From NCBI GenBank assembly GCA_947481575.1, contig CANKGV010000003.1:115934-179933 (forward strand): a stretch of DNA of 64,000 bases, read 5' to 3'. This DNA is from Alphaproteobacteria bacterium (GTDB lineage Bacteria > Pseudomonadota > Alphaproteobacteria > UBA2966 > CAIVPW01). Numbering within the stretch: position 1 is the stretch's first letter; every line of letters begins with the position of its first letter. The notes under the pieces are model-generated. The model did no database searches and was not told the DNA's origin. It saw only the letters and a list, made by a program, of their open reading frames with translations. Below, in pieces: positions 43,385 to 55,784 of the stretch. The position numbers and the translations under genes are program-made.

Positions 43385-43664
43385 AGCACTGGGCGGGCCG
43401 GTCGCGCTGGAGAAGCTGCACGCAAAGAAGTTCGGTTTGATCCTTTCCGATTGGAATATGGAGCCGATGTCGGGCATCGAACTGCTTAAGGCAGTGCGCG
43501 CGGATGCGGCGCTGAAAGCCATTCCGTTCATCATGGTGACGGCGGAGAGTAAGGTCGAAAACGTGATCGCCGCCAAAGCCGCCGGCGTGAACAACTACAT
43601 CGTGAAGCCGTTCAACGCAGTTACGCTGAAGCAGAAGATTGCGACCGTGCTGGGCGAGTTCTAA
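43359..43664 (+). pseudogene. cheY: CheY response regulator lacking its N-terminus
   Basis: The frame reads QIGFTNIDEALGGPVALEKL, then LILSDWNMEPMSG with the phospho-acceptor Asp, MVTAESKVENVIAAK with the conserved Thr/Ala, and NNYIVKPFNA with the conserved Lys, ending in GEF. The first ~30 residues, including the metal-binding acidic pair of beta-strand 1, are absent, replaced out of frame by the chemoreceptor remnant. No start with a good ribosome site is seen, so a working CheY is unlikely from this copy. Confidence 0.85.
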
Positions 43665-43694
43665 CGCCCACGGAAACGCAGAAGGGGATTCGCG

Positions 43695-44255
43695 ATGAAA
43701 GATGCCTCACGGCAGCCGCAGGCGGCAGTGATTCACCTTGTCGCAGAACTGGCGCGCTTGGCGTCCGTGATTGAGCTTGCGCGCAGCGACTTGGCGGCGC
43801 TGGGTTCCGATGGAGTGACCCACGGCCAGCTGAATTCTGCGGGCACTGAATTGGACGCGACCCTGGCGGGCACCGCTGCGGCAGCGGAAACGATTATGGA
43901 TGCTGCCGAGCGCATTGGGGCGCTTGCCGCACCGCTTGACCCGGCGGTGAGTGGCGCGATCCTGGCCGAGACGACCCGGATCTTCGAGGCGTGCTCGTTC
44001 CAGGACCTTACCGGCCAGCGCATCACCAAGGTGATGCGGGCGATCGGCGGGTTCGGAAGCGTTGCCACCGGGATTCAGCAGGTTCTTGCGGCATTGACCA
44101 ACGAAGCGGGGCCGTCCGCCCCGGATGGCGCCTCTGCCGCGCCCGGCGGCGTGGATGACCCGAAGTCGCTGATGAACGGCCCGGCCCTGCCGGACGCAGC
44201 GCCTTCGCAGGACCAGATCGACGCGATGTTTGGCGCGGCGCCAGCGCAGAAATGA
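43695..44255 (+). CDS. cheZ: Chemotaxis protein phosphatase CheZ
   Basis: 186 aa, all-helical, with CSFQDLTGQRITKVM, the CheZ active-site block (Asp and Gln of QDLTGQ), and a C-terminal SQDQIDAMFG, the CheY-binding tail. CheZ dephosphorylates CheY-P. AAGGGGATT precedes the ATG. The frame is intact although its cheY neighbour is broken, so either another cheY exists in the genome or decay is recent. Confidence 0.88.
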   Translation: MKDASRQPQAAVIHLVAELARLASVIELARSDLAALGSDGVTHGQLNSAGTELDATLAGTAAAAETIMDAAERIGALAAPLDPAVSGAILAETTRIFEACSFQDLTGQRITKVMRAIGGFGSVATGIQQVLAALTNEAGPSAPDGASAAPGGVDDPKSLMNGPALPDAAPSQDQIDAMFGAAPAQK

Positions 44256-44265
44256 GCACGACGCG

Positions 44266-45375
44266 ATGCTGACGCGCACCGACCTTCAGAAGTTCGTCGC
44301 CGACCCTTCGACCAAGTCGCGGGTGGAATTGGCGCATGAACTCGGTGGGGTAGTCGACGGCGCCGCGATCACCGAGCGCGAGCGGGAGATTGCCGCCGAA
44401 ATCTTCCGGCTCATGGCACGGGACGCGGAGGTGGAGGTGCGTGCGGCCCTCGCGGCGAGCCTGCGCGCCAGCCCCAAGCTGCCGCGCGACGTGGCACTGA
44501 AGCTGGCGGCCGATGTCGATCAGGTGAGCTTACCGCTACTTGAGTTTTCCCCTGCGCTATCGGACGCAGACTTGGTGGCGATCATTCGCGCGGGAGGCGA
44601 TACCAAACAGACCGCGATTGCCCGGCGCGATGCGTTGTCGCCTACGGTCGCGAGCTCGATCGCTGAAGACGCCGGGCCGGTCGCCGTCACGGCGATGTTG
44701 GCCAATCAGACGGCGATGGTTTCGGACGCCGCTCTGGCGACCGTGTTGGACCGCCTCGGCGCAAACGAGCAGGTGCAAGTTGGCCTGGCCCACCGTCCGC
44801 GCCTGCCGGTGAATGTCGCCGAACGCCTGGTGGGTTTGGCCGGCGACTCTCTGCAGCAGTATGTTGTGGCGCGTCATGCGGTCTCGCCCGACGTGGCCGC
44901 TGACCTTGTGCTGCGCGCGCGCGAACATGCGACCATCGGCCTGTCGCTGGCGTCCAGCGAAGAAGATGTTCAAGCGCTGGTGGATAGCCTGCACGCCGGT
45001 GGAAGGCTTACCGAAACGCTGGTGACGCGGGCGTTATGCACCGGCGACATCGATTTCTTCGAGCGCGCTCTTGCCCGCATTGCGGGGATTCCTGTGACCA
45101 ACGCCTATGCGCTGGTCCACGACCCTGTGGGCCTGCAGCGCTTGGTGGCCCGATGCGGTTTTTCGAGCGGGTTCCTGACCACCGCGCGCGCGGTAATCGA
45201 GATCGCCCACGATCTGCAACTGTCCGGCGCCGATCAGGATCGCAGCGGGTTTGCGGCGCGAATGATCGAGCGGGTCCTGACCCAGTTCGCGGGCGAAACC
45301 GGCGGCGATGACTCGGACTATCTGCTGCGCCGCCTTGCGAAACTGAATGAGTCGCGATTGCCGACAACGGGCTGA
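44266..45375 (+). CDS. DUF2336 helical-repeat protein
   Basis: 369 aa starting [22 protein letters not shown], with HEAT-like helical repeats ([46 protein letters not shown]). DUF2336 proteins occur widely in alphaproteobacteria; their function is not established and the che-gene context suggests a link with motility or signalling. It starts 10 bp after cheZ and is co-directional. Confidence 0.85.
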   Translation: MLTRTDLQKFVADPSTKSRVELAHELGGVVDGAAITEREREIAAEIFRLMARDAEVEVRAALAASLRASPKLPRDVALKLAADVDQVSLPLLEFSPALSDADLVAIIRAGGDTKQTAIARRDALSPTVASSIAEDAGPVAVTAMLANQTAMVSDAALATVLDRLGANEQVQVGLAHRPRLPVNVAERLVGLAGDSLQQYVVARHAVSPDVAADLVLRAREHATIGLSLASSEEDVQALVDSLHAGGRLTETLVTRALCTGDIDFFERALARIAGIPVTNAYALVHDPVGLQRLVARCGFSSGFLTTARAVIEIAHDLQLSGADQDRSGFAARMIERVLTQFAGETGGDDSDYLLRRLAKLNESRLPTTG

Positions 45376-45421
45376 GGCCGCCCCGGTATGAGCCGGGACG
45401 TGATACCTCGAACTGTGTTGC

Positions 45422-45437
45422 GCCAGCATTTGCTGGC
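45422..45437. promoter_or_regulatory. 16-bp palindrome ahead of the chemoreceptor gene
   Basis: GCCAGCA-TT-TGCTGGC, a perfect inverted repeat immediately before the AAGGGA ribosome site (45443-45448). It could be an operator or an RNA hairpin that affects translation start. Confidence 0.4.
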
Positions 45438-45455
45438 CCCATAAGGGACGAATTG

Positions 45456-47138
45456 ATGAAGCACCTTAGTGTCCGCGCAACGTTTGTTGGCATCGGCCTA
45501 GCCACGTTGATCATTACTGGGATTATGACTGCGATCGGGATCACCGACGTCATGCTGCTCGGCGACCGGCTGGTCCAGGGAGACGAGGCGTCGGCCGCCG
45601 TGCGCCATCACCTGGAAGCCGACATGATGCACGATGCTCTGCGGGGCGATGTGTATGCGGCGCTCTTGGCCGCCGATCTCGGCGGCGGCGCTATGCGTGC
45701 CGATGTCGAAGGCGCGCTGAAAGAGCACACTGCCAACTTTCGCGAGGCGATCGCTGCGAACGTCGAGGCGGATCTGCCGGCGGACGTTGTAAAGCTGCTG
45801 GCGGACGCGCGGGGCCCATTGGACGCCTACATTCTTTCGGCCCAGAATCTGGTCGCCCTGGCGTTCACCGATCGCGCAGCCGCGGTTCGCGGTCTTCCGG
45901 CCTTCAACCAGGTGTTTGTCCGCCTCGAGGGCGTGATGTCCGACATCAGCGAAAAGCTGCAGGAACAAAATGATCTCAGCATCGAGGAGGGGTTGAAGTC
46001 CGCGTCTGCCTCCCGGCTCAACCTGAGCATCGCCGCTGCGGTGGCAGTTCTGTGCGCGCTGGCGGGCATGGCTATCGGCATGCGCTCGATCCTGCGTCCG
46101 ATGATGGCGGTGACCGAGGCGCTGGTTGGCGTGTCCCGCGGCGACTTGACCGTGGCGGTGCCGTACGCGGACTGGCACAACGAGATCGGTTCCCTCGCAA
46201 CGGCATTGCAGACCTTCAAGAGCGGCATTCAGGAGAACAACCGGCTGCGCGGGCTGCAGGAGGCGCAAACGGTGGAGACGCAGGTCCAGCGGCGCAAGAT
46301 GCTGATGGACTTGGCGGCCAAGTTTGAGGCGGGCGTGGGTGGGATTGTCGACAGCGTGACTTCGTCCGCCGCGCAGCTCCAGGCCGCTGCGCAGACCATG
46401 GCGACGGATTCCGATCAGACCAGAGAGCAGACTGACGTGGTTGTCACCGCCAGCGGCGACGCCACCCAAAACGTTCAGACCGTAGCGGCTGCCACCGAAG
46501 AACTGACCGCTTCCGTTCAAGAGATCGGCCAGCTGGTGTCCCATTCGACGACGCTGACCAGCGCTGCGGTCAAGCAGGCGGGCGTGACCAGCCAGCAGGT
46601 GCAGGGACTCGCGGCCGCGGCGCAGAAGATCGGCGAAGTCGTGACGATGATCAGTACGATCGCCGGCCAGACCAACCTGCTCGCGCTCAACGCCACCATC
46701 GAGGTGGCGCGGGCTGGCGAAGCCGGCAAGGGCTTTGCCGTTGTGGCGTCCGAGGTAAAGGCGCTGGCCAACCAAACCGCGCGCGCGACCGAGGACATCG
46801 GCGCCCAAGTGGCGGCAATTCAGGACGCGACCAACACCTCGGCCGCATCGATCAAGGATATCGCCCAAAGCATTGCCAACGTGAACGAGACCGCCACCGC
46901 CATTTCGGCAGCGGTCGAGGAGCAGGGCGCGGCAACCCAGGAGATTGCCCGCAACACGCAGCGCGCGGCGCAGGGCACCATGGAGGTGTCCACCAATATC
47001 GCGACGGTGGGCGAAGCGGTTCGCCGGACCGGGCTTGCAGCCGGCGCGGTCTTAACGTCGGCCGGTGAATTGAACCAGAGCGGCCAGTTGCTGAAGCGCC
47101 AGGTGGAGGAGTTCCTGCGCGAGGTTCGTGCCGCCTAA
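45456..47138 (+). CDS. Methyl-accepting chemotaxis protein (complete)
   Basis: 560 aa. First transmembrane helix about residues 8-30, periplasmic four-helix domain to about 190, second helix ([20 protein letters not shown]), HAMP about 212-265, then the signalling domain with hairpin tip [41 protein letters not shown]. No C-terminal CheR-binding pentapeptide; it ends FLREVRAA. The ATG at 45456 is used over the TTG before it. Confidence 0.95.
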   Translation: MKHLSVRATFVGIGLATLIITGIMTAIGITDVMLLGDRLVQGDEASAAVRHHLEADMMHDALRGDVYAALLAADLGGGAMRADVEGALKEHTANFREAIAANVEADLPADVVKLLADARGPLDAYILSAQNLVALAFTDRAAAVRGLPAFNQVFVRLEGVMSDISEKLQEQNDLSIEEGLKSASASRLNLSIAAAVAVLCALAGMAIGMRSILRPMMAVTEALVGVSRGDLTVAVPYADWHNEIGSLATALQTFKSGIQENNRLRGLQEAQTVETQVQRRKMLMDLAAKFEAGVGGIVDSVTSSAAQLQAAAQTMATDSDQTREQTDVVVTASGDATQNVQTVAAATEELTASVQEIGQLVSHSTTLTSAAVKQAGVTSQQVQGLAAAAQKIGEVVTMISTIAGQTNLLALNATIEVARAGEAGKGFAVVASEVKALANQTARATEDIGAQVAAIQDATNTSAASIKDIAQSIANVNETATAISAAVEEQGAATQEIARNTQRAAQGTMEVSTNIATVGEAVRRTGLAAGAVLTSAGELNQSGQLLKRQVEEFLREVRAA

Positions 47139-47252
47139 CCCGCCCATGTTATGGGCACTTGGTGGGGCGGTAATCTGTGCCCGGTTGGGCATCAGGACTG
47201 CAGGCGGTGAGGGCCTGAGACCCGCAGAACAGGTGGTGGTTTGTGATGCTAC

Positions 47253-47280
47253 TTGCGTCTGGCGACCTCCTGCGTATAGT
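47253..47280 (+). promoter_or_regulatory. Candidate rpsD promoter
   Basis: TTGCGT (47253-47258), a 16-bp spacer and TATAGT (47275-47280), 76 bp before the rpsD start. Downstream is GGGC-TTTTTG-GCCC followed by TTTTT (47328-47346 region), a short attenuator-like hairpin. No gene lies in the 217-bp gap. Confidence 0.5.
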
Positions 47281-47355
47281 ACGCCGCTTCGCGGGGGGCT
47301 CATGCCTCCGGCTCCCTTTTCGTCGGGCTTTTTGGCCCTTTTTGCTGGGTAATCC

Positions 47356-47973
47356 GTGACCAAACGCGCCGAGTCCAAGTACAAGGTCAACCGCGCCCTG
47401 GGTGAGAACCTCTGGGGCCGCCCGAAGAGTTCCCTCAACAAGCGCGACTACCGCCCTGGCCAGCACGGCCAGGCGCGCCGCCGCCGCTTGTCGGACTACG
47501 GCACCCAGCTGGCAGCCAAACAGAAGCTCAAGGCCTACTACGGCGATATCACCGAGCGTCAGTTCCGCAACCTGTACAAGGAAGCGATCCGGTTGCCGGG
47601 CGACACGTCCGAGTACTTGATCGGCCTGTTGGAGCGCCGCTTGGCCACGGTCGTGTATCGCATGAAGTTCGTGCCGACGGTGTTCGCCGCGCGCCAGATG
47701 GTCAACCACGGCCACGTGACCGTGAACGGCCGCCGCATGGATACCCCGAACGCGCTGCTCAGCCCGGGCGACGTGATCCAGCTTGCCAGCCACATGATGC
47801 AGAACGCGAACGTCTTGGAAGCGACCGCTTCCAGCGAGCGCGACGTGCCGGAGTTCATCGAGGTCGACCACAAGGCGATGAAGGGCACGTTCCTGCGCGT
47901 CCCGTCGTTCGCTGAAGTGCCGTACCCGGTCCGCATGGAACCGCACATGGTCGTCGAGTTCTACTCGCGCTAA
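47356..47973 (+). CDS. rpsD: 30S ribosomal protein S4
   Basis: 205 aa from a GTG start; [21 protein letters not shown], then [20 protein letters not shown] and the S4 RNA-binding domain ([34 protein letters not shown]). It nucleates 30S assembly. Standing alone, away from the alpha operon, as is common in alphaproteobacteria. A strong terminator follows. Confidence 0.97.
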   Translation: MTKRAESKYKVNRALGENLWGRPKSSLNKRDYRPGQHGQARRRRLSDYGTQLAAKQKLKAYYGDITERQFRNLYKEAIRLPGDTSEYLIGLLERRLATVVYRMKFVPTVFAARQMVNHGHVTVNGRRMDTPNALLSPGDVIQLASHMMQNANVLEATASSERDVPEFIEVDHKAMKGTFLRVPSFAEVPYPVRMEPHMVVEFYSR

Positions 47974-47997
47974 CCGCGCGGATACACGGTTACGCAG

Positions 47998-48031
47998 CAA
48001 GCCGCGGGCATCCCCCGCGGCTTGTTCGTTT
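47998..48031. terminator. Terminator between rpsD and the MFS gene
   Basis: A perfect 11-bp stem CAAGCCGCGGG (47998-48008) / CCCGCGGCTTG (48014-48024) with loop CATCC, followed by TTCGTTT. It serves rpsD and, read in the other direction, may also serve the convergent MFS gene. Confidence 0.85.
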
Positions 48032-49216
48032 CTAGGCCGGCCGCGTTGCCACGGGCGGCCGGCGCAGGGCGTACCAGCCGATCAGCACGGTGGCGGCCAC
48101 CAGCACCGGCACGGCCACGTAGTTGACCCCCGACCAACCCATCGCCGCCAGCAACACGCCGGACGAGAACGACGCGGTGGTGGAGAACGCGAACACGATC
48201 AGGTCGTTGGCGGCCTGGACCTTGGCCTTTTCCTCGGGCCGGTAGGCATCCACCAACAGGGTGGTGCCGCCGATGTAGAGGAAGTTCCACCCGATCCCAA
48301 GGAACGTGAGCGCCGACAGGAAGTGGGGCAGGGTAATGCCCGCTTCCGCGATGCCGACATGGGTTGCCAGTAGCATCACGCCCGCCAGCATGATGCGGGT
48401 GACGCCGAAGCGCTGGATCAGTGCGCCGGTGAAGAACGACGGCACGAACATGCCGAGCACGTGCAACTGGATCACCCGTGCCGCGTCCTCGACCGCGTGG
48501 TGGTGGGCGGTCATGGCAATCGGCGTGGCCGTCATCGCCAAGGTCATCACCCCGAAGGCTGCGGCCGCGCCACCGCACGCCACGAAGAACGCCGGTTGCC
48601 GCAGGATCGTGAGCAACGGCCGCCCCGTGGAGTCGGATGCCGCCCGGCGCACATGCGGGATATCCACGAACGCCATCACCACCATGGCCGCGACCATGAG
48701 CCCTGCCGCGATCAGGAACGGCGCCACGTAGGCCACCGCGCCCCAATGGGCCGCACTGCGGGCGATCTCGGGCCCGGCAACCGCCGCGACGACGCCGCCC
48801 ACCAGCACCCAGGAAATGGCGCGGGAACGGAAGTCGGGGCTGGCAACATCGGCGGCGGCGAACCGGTAGTACTGGGCGAAGCCCTGGCATGCGCCCACCA
48901 ACAGGCTGCCGCTAGCGAAACCGGCGAAGCTGCCGTAGTGCACCGACACGGCACACGTGACGGCGCCGGCGAACCCCAGGGCAGCACCCAACACGAACCC
49001 TGGCCGGCGCCCGTAGCGCTGCATGAACAGCGAAGCCGGGATCATCGTGAGCGCCGTACCCAGGATGAAGTTGGCCGCAGGCACCGTGGCCAGAGAGGCC
49101 ACTGGCGCCAGCGTGGTGCCGACCAGGGCGCTGAGCGTGATCATCAGCACGACCACGGTCTGGGACAGGGCCTGGCCGGCGGCTAGGATCAGGACGGTCT
49201 GGCGCTGGGACGTCAC
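48032..49216 (-). CDS. MFS transporter
   Basis: 394 aa with about twelve transmembrane helices and the loop 2-3 motif LFMQRYGRRPGFVLGAALG. The substrate is unknown. It converges with rpsD on a shared terminator region and is not in an operon with other genes here. Confidence 0.88.
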   Translation of the reverse strand: MTSQRQTVLILAAGQALSQTVVVLMITLSALVGTTLAPVASLATVPAANFILGTALTMIPASLFMQRYGRRPGFVLGAALGFAGAVTCAVSVHYGSFAGFASGSLLVGACQGFAQYYRFAAADVASPDFRSRAISWVLVGGVVAAVAGPEIARSAAHWGAVAYVAPFLIAAGLMVAAMVVMAFVDIPHVRRAASDSTGRPLLTILRQPAFFVACGGAAAAFGVMTLAMTATPIAMTAHHHAVEDAARVIQLHVLGMFVPSFFTGALIQRFGVTRIMLAGVMLLATHVGIAEAGITLPHFLSALTFLGIGWNFLYIGGTTLLVDAYRPEEKAKVQAANDLIVFAFSTTASFSSGVLLAAMGWSGVNYVAVPVLVAATVLIGWYALRRPPVATRPA

Positions 49217-49301
49217 GGGGCCACCTGTGGGCTAGTGCTGAAACAGTTCGGGCGGCGCATGGTCTGCGCCGCCCGAGCAGGAAACCGAACTGGGCGCGCG
49301 C

Positions 49302-49664
49302 CTAGGCGGCGGTGGTGGCGATGCCTTTTTCCTTGAGCAGCGCTTGCAGCTCGCCAGCCTGGGTCATCTCTTTGACGATGTCGGCGCCGCCGATGAATTC
49401 ACCCTTTATGTACAACTGGGGAATGGTCGGCCAGTCGCTGAATTCCTTGATGCCTTGGCGCAACTGCGGGTCGGTCAAGACGTCGATGCCCTTGTACTTC
49501 ACGCCGAGCGTGCCGAGCACATGGACGACCGCGGCGGAGAAGCCGCACTGCGGAAATGCCGGGACGCCCTTCATGAACAGGACCACCGCGTTGTCGGTGA
49601 TTTCCTGTTTGATGCGGTCGAATACCGGGTTCTTGGCGTCCTTCGCCGGAGCTTCCATGTTCAT
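49302..49664 (-). CDS. grxD: Monothiol glutaredoxin (Grx4 type)
   Basis: 120 aa from the ATG at 49664 (AAAGGGA upstream). [16 protein letters not shown] holds the CGFS active site, and [20 protein letters not shown] the glutathione-binding TVP-like (TIP) loop. Such proteins carry [2Fe-2S] clusters and pair with BolA; bolA lies 40 bp upstream in the same operon. Confidence 0.95.
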   Translation of the reverse strand: MNMEAPAKDAKNPVFDRIKQEITDNAVVLFMKGVPAFPQCGFSAAVVHVLGTLGVKYKGIDVLTDPQLRQGIKEFSDWPTIPQLYIKGEFIGGADIVKEMTQAGELQALLKEKGIATTAA

Positions 49665-49704
49665 GGCACGTCCCTTTCCCGCGCAACGCGGAGTTGAACC
49701 GAGA

Positions 49705-49941
49705 TTACTCGCCGGGGGCAAACGTTTGCAGGGCGAGCGCGTGCAGCACTCCGCCCATGCGCCCCTGGAGCGCCGCGTACACCATCTGGTGGCGCCGTAC
49801 GCGCGGCACGCCCGCAAACTTGGCCGACACGACCGTGGCCGCATAGTGATCGCCGTCGCCGCGCAGGTCTTGGATGGTGACCTCGGCGTCCGGCAGCGCA
49901 GCTTTGATGAGGCTCGAAATGTCCTCGGCGTTCATCGCCAT
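49705..49941 (-). CDS. bolA: BolA/IbaG-family protein
   Basis: 78 aa ([20 protein letters not shown]...). The class II KH-like fold is indicated by [21 protein letters not shown], with the conserved His used for cluster ligation with Grx4. It sits between purL and grxD, the usual alphaproteobacterial layout. Function: iron-sulfur cluster trafficking or iron regulation. Confidence 0.92.
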   Translation of the reverse strand: MAMNAEDISSLIKAALPDAEVTIQDLRGDGDHYAATVVSAKFAGVPRVRRHQMVYAALQGRMGGVLHALALQTFAPGE

Positions 49942-49960
49942 GGGGTGTGCAGCCTTGCGG

Positions 49961-52167
<2,207 letters not shown>

Positions 52168-52171
<4 letters not shown>

Positions 52172-52857
52172 CCCAAGGCCTCCGCCATGCCGGTAAAGAA
52201 TGCGGCGCCGTCGCTGCCGCCCAACGCGGGCTCAATCACCCGTTCGGGATGCGGCATCAGGCCGAGCACGTTGCCCTTGGCGTTCAGAACGCCGGCGATA
52301 TTGCGCAGGGACCCGTTGGGGTTGCTCGCCTCTGCGGCCTCGCCACCTTCGGTGACGTAGCGGAACGCCACGCGGCCCTCGCCTTCGAGACGGGCGACTG
52401 TTTCCGCGTCGGCCCGGTAGTTGCCGTCGGCGTGGGCGATGGGGATGCGCAGGACTTGGCCTGCGGCATAGCGGCTGGTGAACGCAGACTGCGCGTTTTC
52501 GACCTTTACGTGCACGTCGCGGCAAATGAAGTGCAGGCCGGTGTTGCGCATCAGGGCGCCGGGCAGCAGGCCCGCCTCGGTGAGGATCTGGAAGCCGTTG
52601 CAGATGCCCAGCACGGCAACGCCGGCGTTGGCGCGCTCGGCCACCGCCCGCATGATCGGCGAGTGGGCCGCCATGGCGCCGGAGCGCAGGTAGTCGCCGT
52701 AGGAAAACCCGCCGGGCAGCACGATCAGGTCGACCTTGGGCAGGTCCGTATTGCGGTGCCAGACCATGGCCGGGGCGGTGCCGGTGGCGCGCTCCAGGGC
52801 GACCGCGACATCGCGGTCGCAGTTGGAGCCGGGGAATACGATAACCGCGGCTTTCAT
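52168..52857 (-). CDS. purQ: Phosphoribosylformylglycinamidine synthase subunit I (glutaminase)
   Basis: 229 aa class I glutamine amidotransferase: [14 protein letters not shown], nucleophile Cys in [22 protein letters not shown], and the catalytic His-Glu in [10 protein letters not shown]. It supplies ammonia to PurL. 52 bp after purS. Confidence 0.96.
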
Positions 52858-52909
52858 CGGGCGGGCGCTACGAGCAAGGGGTGGCCAGACAGCAGATAGG
52901 ACGGGCGGA

Positions 52910-53152
52910 TCAATCGACCAGTTCGACGGCGTAGTTCTCGATCACCGTGTTCGCCAGCAGGCGTTCGCACATCGACTTCACCTGGGCTTCCGCCTTGGCG
53001 CGGTCGGTCTCGGCGATCTGCAATTCGATGAACTTGCCTTGGCGCACGCCCTGAACGCCGGCGAAGCCCATGCCGCCGAGAGCGTTGGCGATGGCTTTGC
53101 CTTGCGGATCGAGGACGCCGTTCTTCAGGGTGATGTGGACGCGTGCTTTCAT
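52910..53152 (-). CDS. purS: Phosphoribosylformylglycinamidine synthase subunit PurS
   Basis: 80 aa: [33 protein letters not shown] and a C-terminal [17 protein letters not shown]. It bridges PurL and PurQ. The start at 53152 gives the normal length; a longer frame overlaps purC. Confidence 0.94.
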   Translation of the reverse strand: MKARVHITLKNGVLDPQGKAIANALGGMGFAGVQGVRQGKFIELQIAETDRAKAEAQVKSMCERLLANTVIENYAVELVD

Positions 53153-53172
53153 GGGCCAATCCCGTGCTTGGG

Positions 53173-53943
53173 CTACTGCATTACCTTGGGGCCCTGGATA
53201 TCGCGGGGCCCGCTTTCGGGAAGAATGCCCAACCGTTGGGCCACTTCCTGGTACGCCTCGGCGACGCCGCCAAGGTCGCGGCGGAAGCGGTCTTTGTCCA
53301 TCTTCTCGCTGGTCTTTACGTCCCACAGGCGGCACGAATCCGGGCTGATTTCATCCGCCAGGATAATGCTCACGTCGTCGGTCTGGCTGTTGTAGAAGCG
53401 TCCGAACTCGGCTTTGAAATCGACCAGCTTGATGCCGACGCCGAGGAACAGGCCGAGCAGAAAGTCGTTGATGCGCAACGACAGCGACATGATCTCGTCC
53501 ATCTCCTGGGCGGTGGCCCAGCCGAACGCGGTGATGTGTTCTTCGGAAACGAACGGGTCGCCCAACTCGTCGGCCTTGTAGCAAAATTCGACGATCGAAC
53601 GGGGCAGGGGGGTGCCCTCCGGAATCCCCAGGCGCTTAGAGAACGAGCCGGCCGCGACGTTGCGGACGATGACCTCGACCGGGACGATTTCGACTTCCCG
53701 GATCAGCTGCTCGCGCATGTTCAGGCGCCGGACAAAATGCGTCGGCACGCCGATCTCGCCGAGCTTGGTCATCAGGTACTCGGAGATGCGGTTGTTGAGC
53801 ACGCCCTTGCCGGTGATCGTGCCCTTTTTCGAGTTGTTGAACGCGCTCGCGTCGTCCTTGAAATATTGAACGAGAGTGCCGGGTTCCGGACCCTCAAAGA
53901 GGATCTTGGCCTTGCCCTCGTATACCTGCTTGCGGCGCGACAT
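53173..53943 (-). CDS. purC: SAICAR synthase
   Basis: 256 aa starting [19 protein letters not shown]-type ATP-binding block, [34 protein letters not shown] and [10 protein letters not shown]. Catalyses the aspartate addition to CAIR. First gene of the purC-purS-purQ-purL-bolA-grxD run; divergent from the DUF1476 gene with a 152-bp gap in which I see no further gene. Confidence 0.96.
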   Translation of the reverse strand: MSRRKQVYEGKAKILFEGPEPGTLVQYFKDDASAFNNSKKGTITGKGVLNNRISEYLMTKLGEIGVPTHFVRRLNMREQLIREVEIVPVEVIVRNVAAGSFSKRLGIPEGTPLPRSIVEFCYKADELGDPFVSEEHITAFGWATAQEMDEIMSLSLRINDFLLGLFLGVGIKLVDFKAEFGRFYNSQTDDVSIILADEISPDSCRLWDVKTSEKMDKDRFRRDLGGVAEAYQEVAQRLGILPESGPRDIQGPKVMQ

Positions 53944-54095
53944 CGGTGAGAGAGAGCCTCGGCGGAAAAGGGCCTCGAACTTACCCGAAAGCACGGGGGG
54001 GTACAAACCGGCCAGGCGTGCCGCGGCGATCCGCCCCAGGTTGATTTGCGCGCGGGCTCCCGGTATCCCTTGCAGCCATCCGCCAGGAGGTCCGT

Positions 54096-54416
54096 ATGCC
54101 CACGTTTGACGACCGCGAAAAAGGCTTCGAGAACAAGTTCGCCCACGACAAGGAACTTGAGTTCAAGGTTGAGGTCCGCCGCAACAAGATGTTGGGCGAG
54201 TGGGCCGCGGGCCTGATGGGTATCGCGGCGAAGGACGTTGCCGCGTACGTCGCGAGCGTCGTCGAGTCCGACTTCAAGGAACCGGGCGACGAGGACGTGT
54301 TCGTCAAAGTGTGGGCCGACCTGAAGGCCAAGAAGGCCAAGGTCACCGAGGCCGAACTCCGCAAGAAGATGACGGACTTGCTGACGGCCGCGCGCACCCA
54401 GGTGATGAAGGAATAG
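54096..54416 (+). CDS. DUF1476 protein (ATP synthase zeta-inhibitor family)
   Basis: 106 aa: [42 protein letters not shown]. The family includes the zeta subunit that inhibits the F1-ATPase in Paracoccus; whether this copy does so is inferred from homology. AGGAGG lies 7 bp before the ATG. It ends 3 bp from the convergent purB stop. Confidence 0.9.
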   Translation: MPTFDDREKGFENKFAHDKELEFKVEVRRNKMLGEWAAGLMGIAAKDVAAYVASVVESDFKEPGDEDVFVKVWADLKAKKAKVTEAELRKKMTDLLTAARTQVMKE

Positions 54417-54419
54417 GGC

Positions 54420-55718
54420 TTAGGCCCGCCCGAACACCCGCTTGAAGATCGTGTCGACGTGGCGCGTATGACGCGTCAGGTCGAACGCTGATTCCAGCGC
54501 GGCAGCCTTTACCACGCCTTTCACGTCCGGATCGGCCTCCACATACTCGCGGAAGCTGCCGCCGTCCTTCCACACCTTGGCGGCGCAGCGCTGGACGACG
54601 CGGTAGGCGTCTTCGCGGGCGACCCCTGCCTCGGTCAGCGTCAGGAGCACCGCGCCGGAGAACACCAGGCCGCCGAGCGATTCCAGGTTCGCCAGCATGC
54701 GGTCCGGATAGACCACCAGCTTGTCCATCATGCCGGTGAGACGGGCGAGGGCGAAATCCAAGGCGATCGTGGTGTCGGGGCCGATCACGCGCTCCACCGC
54801 GGAGTGCGAGATATCGCGCTCGTGCCACAGGGCGACGTTTTCCATGGCCGGGATCACGGCGCCGCGCACTAGGCGGGCAAGGCCGGTGAGATTCTCGGAC
54901 AAGATCGGGTTGCGCTTGTGGGGCATCGCCGATGAGCCCTTTTGGCCGGGCGAGAAAAACTCTTCGGCTTCGCGCACTTCCGTGCGCTGCAGGTGGCGAA
55001 TTTCGGTGGCGAGGCGCTCGATCGATCCGGCGATGACGCCGAGGGTGGCGAAGTACATCGCGTGCCGGTCGCGCGGGATCACCTGTGTCGAAACGGGCTC
55101 AATGGTGAGCCCCATGGCCTTGGCGACGTGGGCTTCGACGCGGGGATCGACGTGGGCAAAGGTGCCGACCGCACCGGAGATGGCGCATGTGGCGATGTCG
55201 GCGCGGGCGGCGACTAGGCGCTGTTTGGCGCGGGCGAACTCGGCGTAGGCGACTGCCATCTTGAGGCCGAACGTGGTCGGTTCGGCGTGGATGCCGTGGC
55301 TGCGGCCAATGCAGATGGTGTTCTTGTGTTCCTTGGCGCGGCGCTTCAGCACCTTGAGCAGGGCATCCAGATCCGCGAGCAGGATGTCGGAGGCACGGCT
55401 GAGTTGCACGGCGAGGCAGGTGTCCAGAACGTCGGACGAGGTCATGCCTTGGTGCACGAAGCGGGCGTCGGGGCCGACGTGTTCGGCGACGTTGGTGAGG
55501 AATGCGATGACGTCGTGCTTCACCTCGCGCTCGATGGCGTCGATGCGGTCGATCTCGAACGCGCCTCTTTCGCGCAGCGCCTTGGCGGCGGATTTGGGCA
55601 CGTGACCCAGCTTGGCCATCGCCTCGGTGGCGTGGATCTCGATTTCCAGCCAGATGCGGAAGCGCGACTGCGGCTCCCACAGCGCGGTCATTTCGGGGCG
55701 GGAATAGCGAGGAATCAT
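54420..55718 (-). CDS. purB: Adenylosuccinate lyase
   Basis: 432 aa starting MIPRYSRPEMTALWEPQSRF. Signature GSSAMPHKRNPILSENL (about residues 263-280) with the catalytic flexible loop, plus GMTSSDVLDT and GRSHGIHAEPTT. It acts twice in purine synthesis, on SAICAR and adenylosuccinate. A 14-codon upstream extension lacks support. Confidence 0.97.
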   Translation of the reverse strand: MIPRYSRPEMTALWEPQSRFRIWLEIEIHATEAMAKLGHVPKSAAKALRERGAFEIDRIDAIEREVKHDVIAFLTNVAEHVGPDARFVHQGMTSSDVLDTCLAVQLSRASDILLADLDALLKVLKRRAKEHKNTICIGRSHGIHAEPTTFGLKMAVAYAEFARAKQRLVAARADIATCAISGAVGTFAHVDPRVEAHVAKAMGLTIEPVSTQVIPRDRHAMYFATLGVIAGSIERLATEIRHLQRTEVREAEEFFSPGQKGSSAMPHKRNPILSENLTGLARLVRGAVIPAMENVALWHERDISHSAVERVIGPDTTIALDFALARLTGMMDKLVVYPDRMLANLESLGGLVFSGAVLLTLTEAGVAREDAYRVVQRCAAKVWKDGGSFREYVEADPDVKGVVKAAALESAFDLTRHTRHVDTIFKRVFGRA

Positions 55719-55784
55719 TGGGGTTTCGCCGGGTTGTGAACCGCTATGGTAGGCTAGCACGTAGCGTCGATCAGGACCGGTCCC

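Noticed and set aside
43437-43664. Short independent CheY-like protein starting from the TTG at 43437
   Set aside because: It would lack strand 1, helix 1 and most of strand 2-3 lead-in; no ribosome site, so it is treated as a cheY remnant.
47139-47160. GCCCAT-GTT-ATGGGC after the chemoreceptor as a terminator
   Set aside because: Only a 6-bp stem with a 3-base loop and no following T-run.
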